Notes under the pieces: generated by a model
Databases searched by the model: none
What the model was told of the DNA's origin: nothing
Seen by the model: the letters and a program-made list of their open reading frames with translations, nothing else
Position numbers and translations under genes: made by a program
NCBI GenBank assembly: GCA_951213105.1
Contig: OX578153.1
Location: 49,091,539-49,155,538 of the forward strand
Length of the DNA stretch: 64,000 bases
Reading direction: 5' to 3'
Source of the DNA: Amaurobius ferox
Taxonomy: Eukaryota > Arthropoda > Arachnida > Araneae > Amaurobiidae
Shown: positions 57,100 through 64,000 of the stretch, in pieces
How the letters are laid out: each line of letters starts with the position of its first letter
Numbering within the stretch: position 1 is the first letter of the stretch

Positions 57100-57760
57100 T
57101 GAAATTGTTTGGGATAATAAAGTTGTTTTGGAAAAGATAACTTTCAAAAATGGTCACCAACCGACCACAGCATATCATCCACATATTGTTGTGCTGCCAT
57201 TGTGCCTCTGATACGAACCAGAGGTGACTGGCTATCAACGCACCCCAAACCATAATGCCACGTTGTCAAGCAGTATGGCGTTCAACAGTCACAGTAGGAT
57301 TAGATCTGTTTCCATGTCGCCTCCAGATTCTCACATGATGACTGTCATTCGACAAGCAGAACCAAGATACATCGCTGAACACTGCCCTATCCCATTCAGT
57401 TATCTAGGAAGCTTTGATATATCTGACACCATTGCAATCTCTCACATCAGTGTCTTGTCGTCAATGACAGTCTTCGTAAATGATGGTTTGAGTGCAAGCA
57501 GCTTTCGGCCAATCGTTGAGAAGCTGTTCTCGCTGATATTGGACCATCCAATGTACCCTGCAAATTCTGCAATGTTAACAGTTGTCCTTTGTGGTACCGT
57601 CACCGCATGCCTTCGAATGTGTTGATCAATGTGTGCTGACGTTTTTCTGAATGGACACAATTGTCCACTGCGACAATTCACATGCCCTTCTTTAATCCAT
57701 TTTCTCTAAATCCTTTGCACAGTAAACACATCTACGAGGGTTTCAGTGCCGGTATAAGCA
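57100..57760 (-). pseudogene. Tc1-type transposase, decayed
   Basis: On the minus strand, scattered over frames, are 'SARTASQRLAESCLHSNHHL' and 'LSLTTRH' followed by 'CERLQWC' (the second helix-turn-helix and linker of Tc1 proteins). Next come 'AVFSDVSWFCL' (first catalytic Asp, in FSD) and 'VRIWRRHGNR', then 'IMVWGALIASH' and 'PLV'. It ends before the second catalytic Asp. At least three frame changes and several stops. The family call rests on the order of these motifs. Confidence 0.75.
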
Positions 57761-58411
57761 TTCTACCATACTTAGACCTGAAATGAATCCCATCGCATGA
57801 TCGTCCAATTGTTTGAAATGGACTTCAGCAGCGTTGGCCAGGCATCTCTTCAACAACATATGTCTTCTGAAACAAAAAATAGGTTTCCGTAGGCGACAGA
57901 CAGTAGTTGGCTCATCTGCCATTTTCATTCCTATTGTCCCCACTCTAATCACGTGACCTACTTGCATTTTATATCATTTACATACATCGGCCATGGCCAG
58001 CTGCGTTTGTATCGCAATTTGTATAATTATATGGCCAAAGCTCCTTGGTGTTGCTTTTTCTGTGTCAGGTAGTGCATGTATTTTTTAGAAAATTGTTACG
58101 CTTTACTTGCTTAAAGTGATACGTTTCAAAGTATTTTTTGTTTGCTGGAAGAAACTGATCTTTAACATTTGAAAATGATATTTTATGAGGGTGAGCAGGA
58201 TATAATTGTCTGTATAATCAAAAGTATTTACAGTTGTCTATAATCAATTCTGTACTAGAGCTTAGATTTCATGGTCACATTACCTATGGAAATTTCTGAT
58301 GTTTTGTTACTTCTATGTATTAATTTTTAAAAAGAATCATTTATATTGTGATGCGAATGTATTTTATGTACATAATTATGTGCATGAATGTTAAACATTG
58401 CTTTCTTTTAG

Positions 58412-60458
58412 CATCAGGACCAGAAGCAGAAGAGCTAATAGACCTTTCCCTCCCAGCCATCTGTGAGGAAGAACTGATAAATGTTGAGGCATTTGCCATG
58501 ACTCCAGCTGGTGGCACTGAACTTGTATGTTTCTTTTTTCTTTTTCTTTTTTTTCTATTTTGTTTCATGAATTTTCAATTATTAACAATGCATGATTAAA
58601 ATCAAGAATTTAAACTAAAAGCAAAAATAAAGTTCAAGTATTCATTATTTCAAAACAGAAGAAAAAAATGTATCTAATTTACACTTTGCCACTTTTTTCT
58701 AGTAATGATTATTAATATATTTAAAAATATGTGGTTCTTCTCTTATAAGTAATTAATAAATTGATTTACCATGTATTTATTTATATATTTTTAAAATGTA
58801 TTTATTTCAGTTTTATTCAAAACTGGAAAATGTACACAACATTGCCTGGGATTTATGGCAAAGATTAATTGCATTCATTAAGTTTTCAAAAGGTATAGTA
58901 ACTCGCTGCATGGATGCATATGTGGCTGCCCCCAGCATATGCATTTGGAAAAGCTAATTTTTCAATTTTTTTTTTATGATGGTGTCAAGATAGATACTGA
59001 TACTGATTAATCGCTGTGAAACAAATTTGTGTGAAAATTGCTCACATTAATTTTATTAGCCAGCTGATCTAAACAATGTTATATTTAGGGAATATCCTAT
59101 CTTTGTTATTTAATTGTTGCTCTGTTCTACTAAAATGTACAAATTATTGATTATGTTGAGTTTGAATTTTACTACAGCAATTTTTATTATATTCTTGCAG
59201 TATAACAGATTCAGAGGACTAGGAGAGACTATTTATGCTGATGATACTAGGCATTGATACAACATTCGATTGCAGATGCTGTAGCAGAAGAATACAACTG
59301 GTATGGGAACACCAAAAGACGATTGATTCTCTGCTCTGAAAGTTGTTGATATTGCTATTGGTGAGTATAACTACAATCAGTATTTACACTATGCTTTCGA
59401 AATTAAGATATGAAAATGTCAGGGATAGTACTTGTCTTTAAATTCTTGAAAAAACAAATTTACGTCCTGAAATTTCACTCTTGAATTTACAGTAGTGCAG
59501 TTTGATGGTCTTGCCAGTAATTCTATTGTACGTCATGCTCTTTTCATATGTTTAAAATTGTAATTTCAAGCACTTTTAAATAATATAATATAATTCAGTG
59601 CTTTTAAACAAAATTGCATATTTTAACACTTAAATAACATCTCAGTTTTTATCACTTTTTCATAAAAATCTGCTTTCAAGTAAAATTATGAATTTTAGTT
59701 CTTTTAAATAAAAAGTTTAGTGCTTCTAAATAAAATCTTAAAATTGTAAATAACATTATGAATGTTGGTGCTTTCTGTAAAAGTACTGTATGTGGTGCTT
59801 CCTGTACTCTAGTTGGTGCTTTCTGTACAACTAACTCAATAACTAAAGCTGAAATATATGAATAAACATTAAATGCACGATTAAGATAAGCATTAAAAAA
59901 GGCTTTTTTAGAAGAAATTGGGTGAGAGGAGTTAGTGGGAATACAAGAATTAATGAAAGTAGGTTTACGAAAAACAGAAGTATGAAACCCAAGAGAGTTA
60001 TGGGAAGCAAGAACATCCAGAAAAGGTAAGGAAAAATTAGACTCAATGGTAAAATTAATAGAGGGGTAAAAGTCATTGACATTATCCAAAAGATTAAGGA
60101 GGTCACTCAAACTATGGTTCTAAATAATAAATACATCATCCATATAACGGCACCAAAGATTAGGTTTAAGGAATAAAAAAGGCAAATTTCATTCTCAAGC
60201 TCCTGTAACACAGCTTCAAATAAAATGTCAGATATATTTTTGCAAACAGGGCCCCTGTAGGTAGCTCCTTATCTGTTTCTTTAATGTATATTAATTTTTA
60301 TCCCAAATAGATGCTGTAATGCCTATTCAAGGTGGTGGTGGTGGTGGTCAGAATGTGACAAGATCCGATATTGAAGATGTCATAAAAAATTGACTAAGAC
60401 ATGCAAAAGAGAGAAGATTATATTCTGTAAAGAAAGCTTCAAATAAATAATGATTTCA
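58412..60458 (+). pseudogene. DUF4806-like gene, terminal exons, broken
   Basis: Three exon-like pieces have consistent borders. 58412-58524 follows 'ttttag' and precedes 'gtatgt'. 59201-59360 follows 'cttgcag' and precedes 'gtgagt'. The last starts at 60311 after 'aaatag'. Phases agree (0 between first and second, 1 between second and third). Read together they give 'IDLSLPAICEEELINVEAF', then 'AVAEEYNWYGN', 'FSALKVVDIAI', a six-glycine run, 'RSDIEDVI' and 'LRHAKERR'. This order resembles DUF4806 proteins of arthropods, whose function is unknown. Faults: two compensating frameshifts in the middle exon (stop TGA at 59255-59257), and TGA at 60391-60393 where a Trp is expected. Possibly a decayed host gene or a pseudogenised copy. 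Confidence 0.5.
59830..60285 (-). pseudogene. Penelope-like reverse transcriptase fragment in an intron
   Basis: The minus strand, with frameshifts, reads 'ALFAKIYLTFYLKLC' or, in another frame, 'CKNISDILFEAVLQELENEI'. It then gives 'RYMDDVFII' (catalytic YxDD), a stop, 'SLSDLLNLLDNVND' and 'IESNFSLPFLDVLA', and 'VFRKPTFIN' followed by 'SSHPISSKKAFFNAYLNRA'. The order matches the RT core and the region after it in Penelope-like elements. The downstream endonuclease is not seen. It sits inside the last intron of the DUF4806-like pseudogene, in antisense. Confidence 0.75.
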
Positions 60459-62119
60459 AACTTTTGTGTTTTTATTGTACAATAATGATATTGATATAAA
60501 AAGAATTATCTAGTGTTATTTTAGTTTAGGAATACATACATCTCCTCAGATTTTATTAAATATATCTACCAACAAATTATACCATCACTGTATCTGAGCA
60601 TTCTGCAGTACTTAATCCGGATATGAATTTAGTCTTTGTAACCTAATAATGTATTTAAAGTTTTTCTGAGCTAAATAATTCATCATTAACACATGAATAG
60701 GAATTAGATTTGTTGTCTTGTACTAAATATGAAAGAGAAAAGGGTAAAGAACCTTGTTTAATTGCTGAATGACCTTCAATACCCTTAAATTTTATAAATG
60801 GATTTAAAGAAAATTTGGACCCTTCAAAAAGATATAATTTATTCAAATTTTATGATAACTATAATGGTAAAAATTCATGACAGTCACTGACCAAAGTGAC
60901 AATTAAAAATTAACAGATGCTTATAATCAGTGGCCAGAAGTAGCGAAACTACAGTAGTCACTACTTTTTTATCATAGTTTGTAGTGTAACACGCTACTTT
61001 TAAAAATAAGTTGTGTATCTAGTAGAACGATATGGTAAATAACTAGTTTGTATCAAGTTTTGATGCTACTTTTAACATTCTTTCAATAAACGAACAAGGT
61101 GCCATTCTACATATGTGATCTTCCTTTGTACGAAATTTGATGTTCTGTGCAACGATGTACGATTTGCAAAGTGCCCAGCTCTTTGGAATAAATAAAAAAT
61201 GTCGGTTGTTTTAGCTCACAAGATATCTTCGGAGCTAATTGCCTATCTCATAATACCAAATAATATGAGATGGAACTCAATGCATTCTGCTGTGGAACGC
61301 ATATGCCTGTTCCTGAGAGAGAACAAGGAGAAACTAACTATGCAATAGTTCCGATGCTGCAGGGTTAGTAAGGCCATTGCCTCATGAAGTTGATTTTTTA
61401 TATGGATATATTCAGATGTATTATGTCCCAAAAGATCCTGCTTATCTGATTGCAAATTCTACTAAAAATGAACAATCATATTTTTAAATAAATATTTTTT
61501 ACTTTATACTTTTATTTTATTGTTTTCAGAAGTGGGTAAAAGCTTAAAGTTGGTAAGGTAAGTTGATCAGTAAATTAAATATGTTAAATTACTAAAGTAT
61601 AGTATAGCCATATCCTCAACTTTTTGTGCAAATTGAAGCTGTGGAAAAGTTCATCTTATAAAAGTAGTTATGTAGTGAATACATTTTAAAAGTGGTTTGT
61701 AGTCAGTACTTTAAAAAAAAAACAGTTTTAGTTCACTATAAAATAAAGCAGTTTATTTCAACCACTGCTTATAATACGACATGAGTGCTTTTTAAAATTC
61801 TTATTAGTAAAATTGATTGGTACTGATACAAGCACTATTGATTTAACTATTGACCAAAAATTTTGGTAGAAATATAATAAAACTATTTGAAAATAATTTT
61901 GGAATATTTAATTTTTACTAAAGTAATTTTTAAGTAGTAAAAAACTTTAACAAAGGAAATATTGATAAATTTTGGCTGTTTATTACTTTTGCTATTTATC
62001 ATAAATGATAAATAGCAAAATTTATCAAAATATACACAAAGAAAAAAACCCCAGAAACATTCTGCAATATATTGAAAACCATCTAAAAAGTTCCAAAACA
62101 AATTTATAATCAGCTGACA
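60459..62119. other. No gene recognised
   Basis: AT-rich flank with a perfect palindrome listed at 61987-62020. Words such as 'tcagcatttaatgg' were not resolved into a family. Confidence 0.4.
61987..62020. repeat. Perfect 34 bp palindrome (16 bp arms, 2-base centre)
   Basis: 'ttttgctatttatcat' and its exact reverse complement are separated by 'aa'. Could extrude as a cruciform or form a hairpin in RNA. Function unknown. Confidence 0.8.
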
Positions 62120-62560
62120 TTAGTCCTGAAAAATCCTAAAAGTGTCCAGTGATATGTCAAGAACCATCCTATAACAGCCAATATCCATCCAAAAACTATC
62201 CTGAAGAATCCCAAAAGCATCCAGTAATATGTCAAGAACCGTCCAATAAGTTCCTATAACAAGTCTGTAACCATCCAAGAACTTTCCTAGAAAATCCCAA
62301 AAGGATCCGCTAATATGTCAAGAAGCATCCTGAAAAATCCCAAAAGTGTCCAGTAATATGCCCGGAAGCATCCAATAAATTCCTAAAACAAGCCTATATC
62401 CATCCAAAAACTATCCTGAGAGATCCCAAAAGCGTCCAGAAATATGTCAAGAAGCATCCAACAAGTTCCTACAGAATCCCATAGCAAGCCTAAACGCATA
62501 CTAAAAATTCCGGAAAGCATCCTACAAAGGATGCCCACAGTACTACAAAAAGTGTCTCAT
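62120..62560. repeat. Minisatellite of nested short units
   Basis: 'tcccaaaagtgtccagtaat' and variants recur at least five times, joined with 'atgtcaagaagcatcc', 'atccaaaaactatcctgag' and 'gttcctataacaag'. The smallest step is near 30 bp and the higher-order step near 90-120 bp. All units share a 'catcc' or 'gtcc' beat. No coding frame holds. Confidence 0.8.
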
Positions 62561-63059
62561 TTTGACTTCCACGGGACACCCTGTGGATGACTCTGGGAGA
62601 TTTCAGGACTTCCTTAGGAAGTCTCATAATCCTACATATGACTTCCACAGGATTGATTTAAGACATCCTTGTGTTGTTTGGGGGGTGGTTCTGTCCTTCG
62701 GAAAGGGGATCATTTCTGATTTAGGGTAGTTCTATGCTTTGTTTGTGACGAATTTCAATGCGTTTGACCTCTTAATTGTTTAAAAACCACGAGAATTGTA
62801 TTTGTGGCATATCCGTGGATATTTTTAGTGACACTTTCAGAAATGTGTTGTCTGAGGGGGTGGGTATCTTGACTTACTCAGCTGTCTTACCTTTTCAGCT
62901 ATTTAACATTAAAGACTGAAAAAATTATAAATATTTGTTAAAGAATATTAAAAAACAATTTTCAACCAGATACTTGATTCTTTGATCTGGCGTCGTTTTC
63001 CTTTAAATCTCCCCCCTCCTTCACCGACCACTACTCAATCCCCCTGGTTTTGCTTCTAA
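62561..63059. other. Noncoding, with 'cttcca' and 'atcctac' words
   Basis: 'gacttccacgggac' and 'gacttccacaggatt' repeat within 62570-62655. 'ggatcatttctgat' near 62706 echoes 'gggtcatttctgat' near 44305, suggesting a shared dispersed repeat. Confidence 0.4.
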
Positions 63060-63680
63060 TTTCATTGAAGACCAATATTACTCTGATACTCCCTAGGTGT
63101 AAATTTTACTTGAGGTAGTCCTAAAATTTCTCATCTCGCTTCCTAATTAAGCGATTTTGAATCTACTGGTGGCTATAGTCTCTGCGCTATCTATACGTGT
63201 ATCGCCTGGACATGCATATTTTTTTATTCAAAAACCCATGAGCGTAACTTTTAGTTTAACTAGTCCGCACGGTTTTACATCTTGGTTCCTAAATTGAGCG
63301 ATTTTGAATCTTCTGATAACTACAGTCTTTATACAATTTGAATATAAATCTCTTTCGTATCAATCCCCTGGGAGCAACATTTACTTTAAGTAGTCCCCCT
63401 CTAATTTCTCATCTCGGTTCTTAATTGAGCGATTTTCATTCCGCTGGTGACTATAGTCCCGGCACCATTTGTATATGTGAACTGGATATACATATTTATT
63501 GTGTCATCTTCCTGGGCGTAACTTTCAGTTCGGTTAGCCCCCCCCCCCAAATTTCTTATTTACCATTCTAATTAAGCGATTTAGATTTTGCTGAGGGCAA
63601 TCACTTAGATATACAACCTTATTATGTCAACCCCCTGGGCGTAACTTTTACTTTAAGTAGCCTCAATTTCATATTTTGGT
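63060..63680. repeat. Tandem array of about 140 bp units (4 copies)
   Basis: 'aattaagcgattttgaatct' near 63147 recurs as variants near 63291, 63422 and 63570. Each is preceded by 'tttactttaagtag' or a close relative and 'tctcatctcggtt', and followed by 'ctggtgactatagtc' and 'cctgggcgtaactttta'. Spacing is 131-148 bp. Confidence 0.85.
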
Positions 63681-64000
63681 TTTACAAAAAATGCATGGCC
63701 TTGGTTCCTGAAATATCCGTGTATGACATTTCAAGGCCGTACGATGTTTACATTTTCCGCTACAGACCTTACACACACATCGACACATAAATATCGTCTG
63801 TTATTATGTAATATGAAACAACCGTGGTGAAAGAGGGGAAACCCTCCTCTTTTGCATATTTGCATTTTTATCTATCTTTGTGACTTTTGCTCCGATTTTG
63901 ATGCAATTTTCACACTGTATTTTTTACTCTACAATGGACCCACTCGATCTGCTCACTCTAAACTTTGACCCACTTTTGTTGCACCCGCGCAACGAGCTAA
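63681..64000. other. End of window, repeat-like
   Basis: No gene. 'cttttgctccgattttgatg' and neighbouring words look like dispersed repeat sequence but cannot be named. Confidence 0.3.

Noticed and set aside
58811..58892. Additional exon of the DUF4806-like gene
   Set aside because: It has acceptor and donor-like borders, but including it breaks the phase to the next exon and leads to an immediate stop. The gene reads better without it.

Overview
The window looks like nuclear DNA of an arthropod, probably an orb-weaver-type spider or another arachnid. This is inferred from very AT-rich sequence, long (TA)n tracts, spliceosomal-type intron borders, and dense Tc1/mariner, Tigger/pogo, Penelope-like, LINE, LTR and SINE copies. 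There is no bacterial signature. I could not run a database search, so the species is not established.

It is mostly a transposon graveyard with one clear host-type gene. At 33120-35597 a single uninterrupted frame encodes an 825-residue protein I do not recognise. Its C-terminal half is a tandem array of about eight divergent helical repeats. An untranslated upstream exon probably begins near 32982.

Layout. 1-7 kb: tandem arrays (about 300 bp and 121 bp units), one copy of a CGCCAA-rich interspersed repeat, and two nested SINE clusters. 7-9.5 kb: a 5'-truncated LINE with reverse transcriptase and RNase H, flanked by a 15 bp target duplication. 10-12 kb: a Penelope-like reverse transcriptase gene split by a 791 bp foldback element and followed by Tc1 remains. 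12.5-15.6 kb: a tandemly duplicated segment carrying degenerate SINEs. 15.6-18.8 kb: two decayed mariner-type elements with terminal inverted repeats sitting in (TA)n DNA; one is broken by a SINE, the other by a LINE tail. 22.3-23.3 kb and 51.6-54.0 kb: two Tigger/pogo-type elements. 27-31 kb: several small tandem and dispersed repeats. 41.1-42.5 kb: a decayed FLYWCH/MULE transposase gene. 44.6-51.0 kb: a complete-looking LTR element with LTRs that match wherever compared by eye. Its only long gene is gag-protease joined directly to an integrase-like tail, so it must borrow its polymerase. 57-60.5 kb: Tc1 remains, then exons of a broken DUF4806-like gene with a Penelope-like fragment in its intron. 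62-64 kb: more tandem repeats.

The clearest mechanistic stories concern the SINEs. One body is carried behind two different RNA polymerase III heads, a tRNA-like head and a 5S rRNA-like head. In the 5S form the tRNA remnant has lost its B box. The SINE 3' end resembles the 3' end of the LINE at 7.1-9.5 kb, which suggests that LINE family mobilises it. At two separate loci, SINE copies or tail-only fragments are stacked with the same target duplication repeated between them.
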